Shown here piece after piece: positions 44,842 through 52,619 of a stretch of DNA of 64,000 nt. A model generated the notes under the pieces. The model saw only the letters and a list, made by a program, of their open reading frames with translations, searched no databases and was not told where the DNA came from. Position 1 is the stretch's first letter; the number at the start of each line of letters is the position of its first letter. Source of the stretch: CAWAMD01 sp963783045 (GTDB taxonomy: Bacteria; Actinomycetota; Nitriliruptoria; Nitriliruptorales; Nitriliruptoraceae). The stretch covers positions 1 to 64,000 of the forward strand of contig CAWAMD010000003.1 of assembly GCA_963783045.1 (NCBI GenBank). The letters run 5' to 3'. A program made the translations under genes and the position numbers.

Positions 44842-45330
44842 ACGGCGGACACGGCCACGGCACGACCAGCAGGCACCCGCGGCGGCTACCCCGACCCGGC
44901 GGCGGTCCTGGACCGTGTCGGGCGGCTGCTTGCCTCCACGGACGTCCCGGCCGGCCTGTCGGCGCACTGGCGGGCCGGCTGGCGCACCCACGTCGCCATG
45001 ATCCGGGCCGCCCACGCCGGCGCGGACCCGCGGGTCGTGTTCGACGGCGACGACGGCCGTCTGCAGGTGGCCGGGCTGCCGGTCGCCCGCGTCCCCCAGG
45101 AGACCGACGGCGGCGGGTTCGGGTTCGACCTCGTGCTTCACGCCCCCGCCGGCGGCGTCACGCCCGACGGCCGCCGTCGCGACTGGGTCCGGTTCGTGCC
45201 CGGCGACCGGTTCGAGATGTCGTGGCTCGCCGACGACGAGGTCGTGGCGGCGCGGCCGCCCGACGGGTTCGACGTCTACCGTCTCGTGCCGGACGACGCG
45301 GCCGTGGAGGCCGCACCGTCGGGACGCTGA
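44842..45330 (+). CDS. Hypothetical cytoplasmic protein, start unusual
   Basis: The frame is open and ordered: GGYPDPAAVLDRVGRLLAST, VAMIRAAHAGADPRVVFDGD, WVRFVPGDRFEMSWLADDEV. No ATG, GTG or TTG lies near its beginning. The only good ribosome site is CGGAGGA at 44831, followed eight bases later by ACG at 44842, which would give 162 residues. Either a rare ACG start is used or a base is wrong. The function is unknown. Confidence 0.5.
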   Translation, partial: TADTATARPAGTRGGYPDPAAVLDRVGRLLASTDVPAGLSAHWRAGWRTHVAMIRAAHAGADPRVVFDGDDGRLQVAGLPVARVPQETDGGGFGFDLVLHAPAGGVTPDGRRRDWVRFVPGDRFEMSWLADDEVVAARPPDGFDVYRLVPDDAAVEAAPSGR

Positions 45331-45526
45331 GGCGCGGCCGTCACGCCGTCCGGCCACGGTGCGACAGGCGCCCCGGCGACGCTGCGAACCCCGCGGCCCC
45401 GGACCGTCCGGTCCGGGGCCGCGGTGCACCTTGCCGCCGGGCAGGATAGGGCCGGGCGGTGCGGCGCTCAAGGGTGCGGCCGGCCGGCCGACAGGACAGG
45501 GGCGAAGGGCGACGGCGGAGGCGCGT

Positions 45527-45736
45527 GTGGACGGTGCGGGGCGGGGGCCGCAGGAGCTGTGGCCGCGGCCGGAGACGGTCGTGAAGGTGCTGGGGGCCGT
45601 GATCGCGTTCCACCTGTTCGACTGGGCCTTCATCTCCCGCGGGGACGCGTGGTACTCGTTCTGGGGCGAGCTCGGGAACTCGCTGTGGCTCGTGGTGGCG
45701 TGGGCGGTCGGGGTGCGGGTGTGGCGCGGCGGCTGA
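45527..45736 (+). CDS. Small membrane protein
   Basis: 69 residues from GTG 45527, six bases after GGAG. There are two hydrophobic segments (VKVLGAVIAFHLFDWAFI and LGNSLWLVVAWAVGVRVW). No family is recognised. The stretch 45331-45526 before it holds no supported gene. Confidence 0.5.
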   Translation: MDGAGRGPQELWPRPETVVKVLGAVIAFHLFDWAFISRGDAWYSFWGELGNSLWLVVAWAVGVRVWRGG

Positions 45737-45796
45737 GGGCGGTCAGCGGGCGGCGGTCCGCCCGTCGTCGATGGCGGTGACGTACCGGCCGGGGAC

Positions 45797-45970
45797 CTAG
45801 ACGTAGTCGCCGACGGTCTTGACCTCGACGCCGCCGGACGCGGGGTCGCGCCAGAGCGGGGTCAGTTCCTCGCCGACCCAGAACAGGTAGCCGTCGGGGT
45901 GGCGGTAGTCGGCGGTGACGCGGACACGGAGACGGTCGGCGTCGGGGTCGGGATGCTGGTCGTCGGGCAT
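45797..45970 (-). CDS. Small hypothetical protein
   Basis: 57 residues from ATG 45970 behind CAGGAG. The beta-rich sequence (LRVRVTADYRHPDGYLFWVG, then WRDPASGGVEVKTVGDYV) suggests a single small domain. It forms a minus-strand cluster with the two genes before it. No family is recognised. Confidence 0.5.
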   Translation of the reverse strand: MPDDQHPDPDADRLRVRVTADYRHPDGYLFWVGEELTPLWRDPASGGVEVKTVGDYV

Positions 45971-45987
45971 CGGTGCTCCTGCGTCGC

Positions 45988-46415
45988 TCAGGGGACGTTG
46001 GTGACGGTCAGGTCGGTGAACGCCGGGTGGGCGGCAGGTCGACCCAGCCGTCGCGGTCGACGGGCAGGGCGTCGGCGACGTTGGCGAACCCGCCGGGCCC
46101 GTAGAGGTAGTCGTGGGCGGCGGCGACAAACGCGGGGTCGCCCGGGCGGACGTAGCCGCCGTCGTCGAGGACGGTGCCGTCGGCGGTGGCCAGGGCGAGC
46201 AGCCGGAACACGCCGTGTTCGGGGAGGTCGATGCGGGCGCGGGCCGCGTCGGGGACCCAGCGGCGCACGACGGCGGCCAGGACGGCCAGGTGGGCGGCGG
46301 CGTAGGTTTCGGTGGCCGTCTGGTAGGCGTCGGCGGCGACGTTGAGGCGTTCGGCGGCGGCGATGACGGCCGGGGACGCGGCCGTGTGGCCGGCGATGCG
46401 GTCGGTGACGGTCAC
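45988..46415 (-). CDS. Hypothetical protein (one frameshift near the end)
   Basis: GTG 46415 overlaps the likely stop of the gene before it (GTGA). The protein of about 140 residues begins VTVTDRIAGHTAASPAVIAA and has a helical region (TYAAAHLAVLAAVVRRW). It then reads DDGGYVRPGDPAFVAAAHDY, and after a break near 46035 ends TDLTVTNVP. No family is recognised. Confidence 0.5.
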
Positions 46416-46556
46416 GGGGTGTCCGTTCCGCTGGTGGGGCGGTCGGCGAGGCGGGCGCGGATGCGCAGCAGCGAACGCGGCAGACAGTCCCAGGACGATC
46501 CAGTAGCCGATCCGGGCGACCGGGCCGCTCAAGAACATCCGGAGGACGCTGCGCAT
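46412..46556 (-). CDS. Very small membrane-anchored protein (one frameshift)
   Basis: ATG 46556 starts about 47 residues with one hydrophobic helix (IGYWIVLGLSAAF). After a break near 46475 a charged tail ends TSGTDTP, with a TGA overlapping the next GTG. The coupling supports a real gene despite its size. Confidence 0.4.
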
Positions 46557-46562
46557 GGTCGG

Positions 46563-47108
46563 CTACTCGCAGGCGACGCGCGTGACCGCTCGCGGCCAGC
46601 GCTCCACCCGTCGCGTGACGTTGTCCACCAGGTAGACGGCATCCGTCGAGGTCGCGTCGACCCAGAGGTGCAGCCGGTCGGTGTGGTAGCCGGTGTCGCG
46701 AGCGCCGTCCGGCAACCTCGTGTCGGGATCGTAGGAAGCGGCCAGGCGAAACCCGGGGGAGAGCACCCCGTCGGGGTCGCGCACGTACTGACGGACCTCG
46801 GTGGGACCGGCGACGGTGACCGTCTCCCCGACCGGCCACCCGACATCGAGGAAGACAGCCGACTCCCAGCTGCAGTGGTCGGCCCCGCGGTAGGTGGCCA
46901 CCTCGAAGGAACGGTTGCGACCCTGGCCACGCTCGGCCGGGCGGCCGTCCGGACCGGTCCACGCCGCCGTCAGATACCCCGGTGCACGGTGGCCCGTGCC
47001 GTACCCGGACAGCACGAACCCGACCGCCACGACCAGCATCGCGACCGCCAGCAGCGGCACCGTCCAGGACAACGTCCCCCACGAACGACGCGCCTGGGCA
47101 TCCGGCAT
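46563..47108 (-). CDS. Membrane-anchored exported protein, unknown
   Basis: 181 residues from ATG 47108. One N-terminal membrane helix (WTVPLLAVAMLVVAVGFVL) is followed by an external domain with two cysteines (HCSWESAVFLDVGWPVGETV and the C-terminal VTRVACE). The frame is intact. No domain is recognised. It sits just upstream of the two smaller genes at 46412 and 45988. Confidence 0.6.
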   Translation of the reverse strand: MPDAQARRSWGTLSWTVPLLAVAMLVVAVGFVLSGYGTGHRAPGYLTAAWTGPDGRPAERGQGRNRSFEVATYRGADHCSWESAVFLDVGWPVGETVTVAGPTEVRQYVRDPDGVLSPGFRLAASYDPDTRLPDGARDTGYHTDRLHLWVDATSTDAVYLVDNVTRRVERWPRAVTRVACE

Positions 47109-47256
47109 GTCAACCCCCGTGTCGGCGTGCAGGATAGGACGCCGGCGGGGAGTCGAGGGTTCCTCACGGCGCCTCATGGACGACTGCCTCGGCACAGGCC
47201 GCCGCGTGCCACCAGGGGCGGAGCCTCGCCGCTGCCTCATGGTCTGACCCCGGTGC

Positions 47257-47550
47257 CTACCCGAGGATGGCCGCGATGTCGCGGTAGCCGCCGAGCACTC
47301 GCACGACCTGGAGCGGCACGGCGTGGGGGCGGTAGATCACCAGGTAGGAGCGGACGGTCCACACACGCAGCGTCTCGTCCGCGAGGTCGTCACGAACATG
47401 GCCGAGGCCGGGATGCTCAGCCAGCCGGTGCATGGCGGCACGGATGTCTTCGAGCACGCGCTGGGCCGCGGCCGGATCGTCCTGGCAGATGTGGCTGTGG
47501 ATATCGGCGAGGTCGTCGGCGGCCGGTCGAGAGAGGACGAAGCCGGGCAC
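47257..47550 (-). CDS. parE: RelE/ParE-family toxin
   Basis: The 97-residue protein from GTG 47550 shows the ParE fold: SRPAADDLADIHSHICQDDP, RLAEHPGLGHVRDDL, VRSYLVIYRPH and the ending VVRVLGGYRDIAAIL. ParE toxins poison gyrase; RelE relatives cut mRNA. The start is one base after the ParD stop, so the pair is coupled. Confidence 0.88.
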   Translation of the reverse strand: MPGFVLSRPAADDLADIHSHICQDDPAAAQRVLEDIRAAMHRLAEHPGLGHVRDDLADETLRVWTVRSYLVIYRPHAVPLQVVRVLGGYRDIAAILG

Positions 47551-47551
47551 T

Positions 47552-47812
47552 TCACCCCGCCCGCCGTGCGGCGCCACTTGCGAGAATCTCGTCGATGATC
47601 TCGTCGCCGTCGCGCGTCTCGCCGCGGTCGAGCGCGTCGAGGCCTTCGGCGACCTTGCCGCGGATCTCCTCGAGTCGCAGCTCGCGGAGCTCGTCGCGGT
47701 CGATGAGCAGCCGCAGGGCTTCGCGGACGACCTCACTCGCCGACGTGTAGCGGCCGGAGCGGACACGGTCGTGGATCGCTGCCTCGAGCTCGGGTGTCAG
47801 TGAGATGTTCAT
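47552..47812 (-). CDS. parD: ParD-type CopG antitoxin
   Basis: The 86-residue protein begins MNISLTPELEAAIHDRVRSG and continues with YTSASEVVREALRLLIDRDE, a ribbon-helix-helix DNA-binding domain. An acidic tail should bind the toxin. The AT-richer sequence at 47815-47860 upstream is probably the autoregulated promoter, shared with the divergent gene at 47870. Confidence 0.9.
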   Translation of the reverse strand: MNISLTPELEAAIHDRVRSGRYTSASEVVREALRLLIDRDELRELRLEEIRGKVAEGLDALDRGETRDGDEIIDEILASGAARRAG

Positions 47813-47869
47813 GCCGACCTCCCCTCCCCTAGGATCATAGCGAGAAATAGCAAAGATCGTCAGCTGGAC

Positions 47870-48094
47870 GTGTGGCAGCGTGAAGTGATCGCGCGTGCCC
47901 GCGAGCGCGGCGCATCGTGGTCGCAGATCGGCGAGGCACTGGGCGTGACCAAGCAGGCCGCGTGGGCGCTGTACAACGAGGATGTCCGCACGTCGCTGGC
48001 GGCTGCGAGGACGCGAAGCGGCGTCAGTGACGAGGAGGCCCAGCGGCTGGCGGACGAGCAACGCGACCCGCTCCGCCGCGACGCCGCCACGTAG
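47870..48094 (+). CDS. Small helix-turn-helix antitoxin-like protein
   Basis: 74 residues. RERGASWSQIGEALGVTKQA is a clear helix-turn-helix, followed by AAWALYN and an acidic helical tail. GTG 47870 has no good ribosome site, and no in-frame start lies upstream. The stop overlaps the start of a PIN-domain fragment (TAGTG), so it is probably the antitoxin of a broken pair. Confidence 0.65.
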   Translation: MWQREVIARARERGASWSQIGEALGVTKQAAWALYNEDVRTSLAAARTRSGVSDEEAQRLADEQRDPLRRDAAT

Positions 48095-48180
48095 TGCAGG
48101 TTGTCGTCGACCCGAACGTGCTCGTCTCGGCCGCGGTGGCCGAGGAGGTCGGCGCGGAACTGCTCGAACGCTGGTATGGG
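48094..48180 (+). pseudogene. PIN-domain toxin fragment
   Basis: GTG 48094 overlaps the antitoxin stop and begins VQVVVDPNVLVSAAVAEEVG, the first strand and catalytic aspartate of a PIN RNase. After about 29 residues all frames lose similarity and no further PIN motifs are seen. The rest of the toxin (another ~100 residues) is missing, so this is a remnant. Confidence 0.6.
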
Positions 48181-48316
48181 GGCCGGCGGTGGTGCGGGGA
48201 TCCACACCAGCGGCAGCAGCTACCTGCGGTCGGACGCAGGGTTCTGGATCGCCGCCGTCGGCGTGGTCCTTGTGGCCGTGACGTTTCTCGTCGCTCTGAC
48301 GGACCCTCATGGCTAA
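48176..48316 (+). CDS. Small single-helix membrane protein
   Basis: 46 residues from ATG 48176, with one hydrophobic helix (FWIAAVGVVLVAVTFLVAL) and a short acidic end. It starts inside the PIN remnant. No ribosome site is convincing, so confidence is low. Confidence 0.35.
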   Translation: MGAGGGAGIHTSGSSYLRSDAGFWIAAVGVVLVAVTFLVALTDPHG

Positions 48317-48401
48317 CCGTCTGCGCCCGTGCGTGGTCCGTTGAGGCCGCGGGGGCGGCGGCCGGAGACGCCGTTGATGCACGGCGGTCAGTCCCGATAC
48401 G

Positions 48402-48641
48402 TCACCGTCGACCACCCCGCCGGTCGTGCTGGCGCGTGGACGGTGCCGGTGCGGTGCGGCCGTGGTGGACGGTGCGGTGGAGGGTGGTGACGAGGTAGTC
48501 GGTGTCGGGCGGCAGGACGCGGTTGGCGAGGCGGATGGCGGCCTGCTTGCTGGTGGTGCTGCCGTATTCGCGGGTGGTGGGTGACGGGGCGTTCTCCCGC
48601 CGGCGGGGGTCGGTCCAGGACACGACGAAGTAGGTGGTCAT
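48402..48641 (-). CDS. Small hypothetical protein
   Basis: 79 residues from ATG 48641, beginning MTTYFVVSWTDPRRRENAPS. The strand-helix-strand pattern continues with TSKQAAIRLANRVLPPDTDY. The ATG overlaps the likely stop of a short upstream gene (ATGA). No family is recognised. Confidence 0.5.
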   Translation of the reverse strand: MTTYFVVSWTDPRRRENAPSPTTREYGSTTSKQAAIRLANRVLPPDTDYLVTTLHRTVHHGRTAPAPSTRQHDRRGGRR

Positions 48642-48785
48642 CGGCCGGCCTGGCCGGCGGCGTCCCGGTCGTCCCCGACGGTCTGGCCGGCGTCGGTGGC
48701 GTGGGCGGTGGGGTCGAGGCCGAGCATGCGGTGCAGGTGGGCGGTGGGGACGAGGATGCGACTTCGAAGGTCACCTCGACGCAGT
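48638..48785 (-). CDS. Short hypothetical protein, start unresolved
   Basis: A minus-strand frame reading RSRILVPTAHLHRMLGLDPT and then DAGQTVGDDRDAAGQAGR ends in a TGA that overlaps the next ATG. A start probably lies at or just beyond 48785 but is obscured by a break. It is too short to assign. Confidence 0.35.
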
Positions 48786-48968
48786 CATGGACCGGCTCGA
48801 CACCCGATGGCGACGCGCCCGCTCGACCGGTGCCTTCAGCACCGAGGTCGACACGCCAGCGGACGCTGACATCCTCGGATGGCCGACGACCCGAGAGAGG
48901 GAGCCGCCCCGATGACCGCACCGGCTGATAGCCTCCCTATCAGGTCTCGGATCGATCGGGAGAGCCCC

Positions 48969-49385
48969 ATGAGTGATGCCCTCGACGGACTCCTCGACGC
49001 GCTCGACCGTGTCGGCGAGCAGCCCGGCCGTCCCGTGTCCGCGCACCTCGACCCGGCGCTCAACGCCGCGGCGAAGGCCGCGGTGGCGCTCGGGCTGGCG
49101 ACCTCGGTGTCGGGGCTGACCGGCGACGCGCTGCTGGCCGAGCTGCGCCGCCTGGCGCTGCGCGTCACCCTCGACGCCCATTACCGCGAGCAGCCCGACG
49201 AGCAGCCCGACACCGCCGAGGTCGCACTCTTCATCTCCCAGGCACGCAACCTCTCCGTCGCCGACCGGGACGACCTGCCCGACGCGCTCCGGGCGATGCA
49301 CGCCGCAATGGGCTCCGATGTCGACCCCGAGACGCTGCTCGAGGCCACAGTCGCCCATCTCACCGTCGGCGGCTCCGCCGCGTGA
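48969..49385 (+). CDS. Antitoxin-like partner of the PIN protein
   Basis: ATG 48969 has GGGAGAG upstream and gives 138 residues; ATG 48912 is an alternative. The protein is helical and acidic (LDALDRVGEQPGRPVSAHLD, NLSVADRDDLPDALRAMHAA). Its TGA overlaps the GTG of the PIN toxin, the usual VapB/VapC arrangement, but no DNA-binding domain is recognised. The antitoxin role is inferred from context. Confidence 0.5.
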   Translation: MSDALDGLLDALDRVGEQPGRPVSAHLDPALNAAAKAAVALGLATSVSGLTGDALLAELRRLALRVTLDAHYREQPDEQPDTAEVALFISQARNLSVADRDDLPDALRAMHAAMGSDVDPETLLEATVAHLTVGGSAA

Positions 49386-49853
49386 CTGCAGCGCGCCGTA
49401 ACCCCACCCGCCGTGGCGAGCCGGTGCACGTCGTCCTCGACAGCCAGGGGCTCGACCGAGCTCGCCGCCGAGCGCCCCGCCCACGTCCTGCTCGTCGCGC
49501 TCGAGGCCGCGGCCGCGACCGGCGGGCGCGTCGTGCTACCCACCAGCGTCGTTGTCGAGCAGCGCTACGACCCGACCGACGCCCGCGCCGCCGGCATCAA
49601 CCGTCGCCTGCGCACCGCCGTCGACGACGGCCTGACCATGGACCGCGCACGGCACGCCGCCCGTCTGCTCACCGAGGCGGCCGCAGGCCCGTCGGTCGTG
49701 GACGCCCACGTCGCAGCCGCGGCGCTCGCGCTGCTCCGCGGCCGCGCCGGCGCAGCCGTGGTCGCCACCTCCGACCCCGCGGACATCACCGCGCTGCTGC
49801 ACGCCGAGCCGGACACCGAGCTCCGCGACCGTGCCTCGGCGCGGGGGCTGTAG
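49382..49853 (+). CDS. PIN-domain (VapC-like) toxin (one frameshift)
   Basis: GTG 49382 overlaps the upstream stop. The first strand VHVVLDSQGL is followed, after a break near 49455, by AGGRVVLPTSVVVEQRY-like sequence with a conserved glutamate. Then come VVDAHVAAAALALLRGRAGA and AVVATSDPADITALL, which hold the later acidic residues of a PIN RNase. It lies 170 bp from the tRNA-Ser end of island 2. Confidence 0.7.
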
Positions 49854-50000
49854 AAGGGCAGGCGTTGAACCGCCTGGCCCGGTCGGCCGGCCGGTTCGAC
49901 GACCTCGACCCCATTCTCGTGCGGCCCATATGCGGCCCACGCCGCGAATCGGCCTCGCTCAACCTGGCCGATCACGCATTTGCCAGTACGCCGAAAACCA

Positions 50001-50082
50001 CGTCTGACCTGCGGTTCTCCAGCGGAGGGTGGGGGATTCGAACCCCCGGGACGCGCAAGGCGCCCGACGGTTTTCAAGACCG
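50001..50082. repeat. Right attachment repeat overlapping tRNA-Ser(TGA)
   Basis: This is the partner of 32708-32789, with 81 of 82 bases identical. It begins 22 bp beyond the tRNA 3' end and covers the 3' 60 nt of the tRNA. Confidence 0.92.
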
Positions 50083-50110
50083 TTGCATTCGTCCGCTCTG
50101 CCAACCCTCC
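50023..50110 (-). tRNA. tRNA-Ser (anticodon TGA)
   Basis: The 88-nt class II tRNA has acceptor arms GGAGGGT and ACCCTCC, the anticodon loop CTTGAAA, a long variable arm, and the T-loop GGTTCGAATCC. Island 2 is inserted at its 3' end, and the integration restored a full gene. Confidence 0.95.
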
Positions 50111-50177
50111 TGGCAGGTCGCCCCGGGGGGCCACCCACGGCCGGGGAGGGTAGTCACCCGGCCGACGGCCTGGCCCG

Positions 50178-52376
50178 TCATCCGGACCCGCTCGGCGCCG
50201 GCGAGGCGTCCGACGACGTCCCGCCGGTTCCACCAGCCGCGGTCTGGTCCTGGCCGCCGCCACCGCCGCCTCCCCCGCCGCCGCCGTCCTTCGGCTTCGG
50301 CTCGGGCTTCGGCTTCGGCTTCGGTTCGGGCTTCGGCTTCGGCTTGGGCTTGGGCTTCGGCGCGGGGGGTGGGGGCGGCGGGGGCGGCGTGTACTCGTCG
50401 AGATGGACCCAGGGCAGGTCCTTCTTCGGGTAGACCGACATGGCCTGGCGCATGTACGTCGACCAGATGTCGGCCGGGACCGTGCCACCGGCGACGTGCG
50501 CGTAGCCCAGCATCCCGATCATCGGCTTGGGTGTGTCGTAGCCGACCCACGTCGCCGTGGCCAGCTGCGGCGCGTACCCGATGAACCAGGCGTCACGCCA
50601 GTCGTCGGTCGTGCCGGTCTTGCCGGCGATGTCACGCCCGATCTGCGCCCCGCGTCCGGTGCCGTGGCGCACGACGTTTCGCAGCAGCGAGGTGATCGTG
50701 TCGGCCGTCTTCTGGCTGAGCACACGCTCGCAGTGCGGCTCGTGCTGATAGAGCACCTTGCCGGTCGCGTCCGTGATCTTCGTGATCGCGTACGGGTCGC
50801 AGCGCACGCCGCCGTTCGCGAACGTCGCGTATGCGGTCACCATCTGCAGCGGGTACACGGAGGCCGCACCGAGGGAGATGGCACACACCGGCGGGACCTC
50901 GCCGACCCCGAGCTTCTTCGCCATCTCGGCCACGTTGCGCGGCCCGACCTTGGCGATGAGCTTGGCGTGGTAGACGTTGTTCGACTCGGTCAGGCCGGTG
51001 ACCATGTCCGTGGTGCCGCCCTCCCCCGGGGCATAGTTGTGCGGATGCCAGGTCTTGCCGGGCGCCCCGCATCCCTCGACTGCCTGTCCCGAGTCGGTGT
51101 TCGTGTGCCAGCTGGTCGGGATGCCCTGCTCGAGCGCCGTCACGTCGAGGATCGGCTTGAACGACGAGCCAGCCTGACGCCCCGAGCCGCCCATGCCGGG
51201 AGCGATGGGGTTCACCTTGGTGACCTCGCAGTTCTCCTCGCCCTTGTCGCAGGAGCCGAAGTCCTCGGGGCCGGTGGCCATGGTGACGATCTCGCCCGAC
51301 TGCGGGACGACACTGACGATCGCCGACATCGGGTCCTGCTTCGGGTCGGGCAGCTCCTGCTCGATGGTCTGTCTGGCGAGCTTCTGCTTGCCGGGATGGA
51401 GGGTGGTGTAGACCCGCAGCCCGCCGCTGAAGAGTGCCTCGACGCGGTCCTGCCGGGTGTCGCCGAGCTGCGGCATGTCGAGCAGCTGCTTCTTCACGTA
51501 CTCGACGAAGAACGGGTACCGGGGCGGCGGCAGCGGGGTCGGGTTCAAGGTCGTCTTGACCGGGACGTCCTGCGCCTGACTGGCCTCCTGCTGCGAGATG
51601 TAGCCCTGCGCAGCCATCTGGGCCAGCACGACGTTGCGGCGCTTGCGCGCGTCCACGGGGTGGTCGATCGGATCCAGCGAGACGGGCGACCGGATCATCC
51701 CGGCGAGCAGCGCCGCCTGCGGGAGCGAGATCTCGCCGACGTGCTTCCCGAAGTAGAACTGCGACGCCGCCTCGACCCCGTACGCACCGTGCCCGAGGTA
51801 GGTGATGTTCAGGTAGCGCTTGAGGATCTCGTCCTTGGACAGGCGCTTCTCGAGCCTGACCGCGTACAGCGCCTCCTTGACCTTGCGCTGCAGGGTCTGC
51901 TTCGGGGTCAGGAACGCGTTCTTGACGTACTGCTGCGTGATCGTCGAGCCGCCCTGCTCGATGCCGCCGGCCGTCAGGTTCTCGAGCGCCGCCCGCATGA
52001 TGGCGCGCTGGTTGATCCCGCCGTGCTCGTAGAAGTTCGCGTCCTCCGTGGCGATGACGGCGTGCTGGAGCTCCTCGGGGATCTCGTCGAGGCTCACGAG
52101 CACCCGGTTCTGGGTTCCGGCGAGCACACCGAGCTGGCTGCCGTCGGCGGCGAACATGACCGACCGCTGGGCGGGCGTGTCGGCGGTCGGCAGCGGGGGG
52201 ACGGAGAGCAGCTCGTCGCCGACGGTGGTCACCGCCGCCTGCGCCACCTGCAGCGCCGGGATCGCCACCGCGCCCAGCACCGCCCCGGCCACGACGATGA
52301 TCAGCGGGAGCGAGAGCAGCCGCCGAAGCCCGCCCCGCTGGGGTCGCTCCGCGTGCGGTTCCTGTTGTTGCGCCAC
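50178..52376 (-). CDS. Class A penicillin-binding protein (glycosyltransferase/transpeptidase)
   Basis: GTG 52376 with AAGGCAGGGA upstream gives 732 residues. After a cytoplasmic start and one membrane helix, the GT51 domain shows the catalytic glutamate in ATEDANFYEHGG and the motif GGSTITQQYVKN. The transpeptidase domain has the active serine in GSSFKPI, SNN in LTESNNVYHAK and the KTGTTDDWRDAW box. The C-terminus is a proline/lysine repeat (KPKPKPKPEPKP) and a glycine-rich tail facing the wall. It polymerises and cross-links peptidoglycan. The frame is intact. Confidence 0.95.
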   Translation of the reverse strand: MAQQQEPHAERPQRGGLRRLLSLPLIIVVAGAVLGAVAIPALQVAQAAVTTVGDELLSVPPLPTADTPAQRSVMFAADGSQLGVLAGTQNRVLVSLDEIPEELQHAVIATEDANFYEHGGINQRAIMRAALENLTAGGIEQGGSTITQQYVKNAFLTPKQTLQRKVKEALYAVRLEKRLSKDEILKRYLNITYLGHGAYGVEAASQFYFGKHVGEISLPQAALLAGMIRSPVSLDPIDHPVDARKRRNVVLAQMAAQGYISQQEASQAQDVPVKTTLNPTPLPPPRYPFFVEYVKKQLLDMPQLGDTRQDRVEALFSGGLRVYTTLHPGKQKLARQTIEQELPDPKQDPMSAIVSVVPQSGEIVTMATGPEDFGSCDKGEENCEVTKVNPIAPGMGGSGRQAGSSFKPILDVTALEQGIPTSWHTNTDSGQAVEGCGAPGKTWHPHNYAPGEGGTTDMVTGLTESNNVYHAKLIAKVGPRNVAEMAKKLGVGEVPPVCAISLGAASVYPLQMVTAYATFANGGVRCDPYAITKITDATGKVLYQHEPHCERVLSQKTADTITSLLRNVVRHGTGRGAQIGRDIAGKTGTTDDWRDAWFIGYAPQLATATWVGYDTPKPMIGMLGYAHVAGGTVPADIWSTYMRQAMSVYPKKDLPWVHLDEYTPPPPPPPPAPKPKPKPKPKPEPKPKPKPEPKPKDGGGGGGGGGGGQDQTAAGGTGGTSSDASPAPSGSG

Positions 52377-52619
52377 AGTCCCTGCCTTCTCGTCGAAGCC
52401 ACGCCGGCGGCCGTCGCTGACGACGGGCCGCACCCAGGACGTTGCCGACGGTAAGCAGACGCTGCCCGGCGAGGCGGGACGAGGGGGTCCGGGTGTCCAT
52501 GGCCCGACCCACCATCCGGCCGGTCGACGGGGGCGGGCCCTGCCCGGGCGATATGGGCCGTCCGGGCAGGGACCGTGGGAACCGGGCGAAACAGGCGCCC
52601 GTGCGCCGCCGGACCGAGG

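Larger units (their letters stand above)
32708..50082. mobile_element. 17.3-kb genomic island in tRNA-Ser(TGA), integrase not recognised
   Basis: It is bounded by the 82-bp direct repeat, with the intact tRNA at the right end, as left by site-specific integration at a tRNA 3' end. The cargo is several toxin-antitoxin pairs, a ParB-like protein, an excisionase-like protein, small secreted proteins, BlaI/M56 and many unknown small genes. I find no tyrosine or serine recombinase inside, so it may have lost its integrase or depend on one elsewhere. Frame breaks are frequent in it. Confidence 0.8.

Noticed and set aside
50403..52454. A 683-codon open frame antisense to the penicillin-binding protein
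   Set aside because: High GC content keeps the opposite strand open. The protein is arginine/histidine-rich without domains, while the other strand encodes a complete, motif-bearing enzyme.
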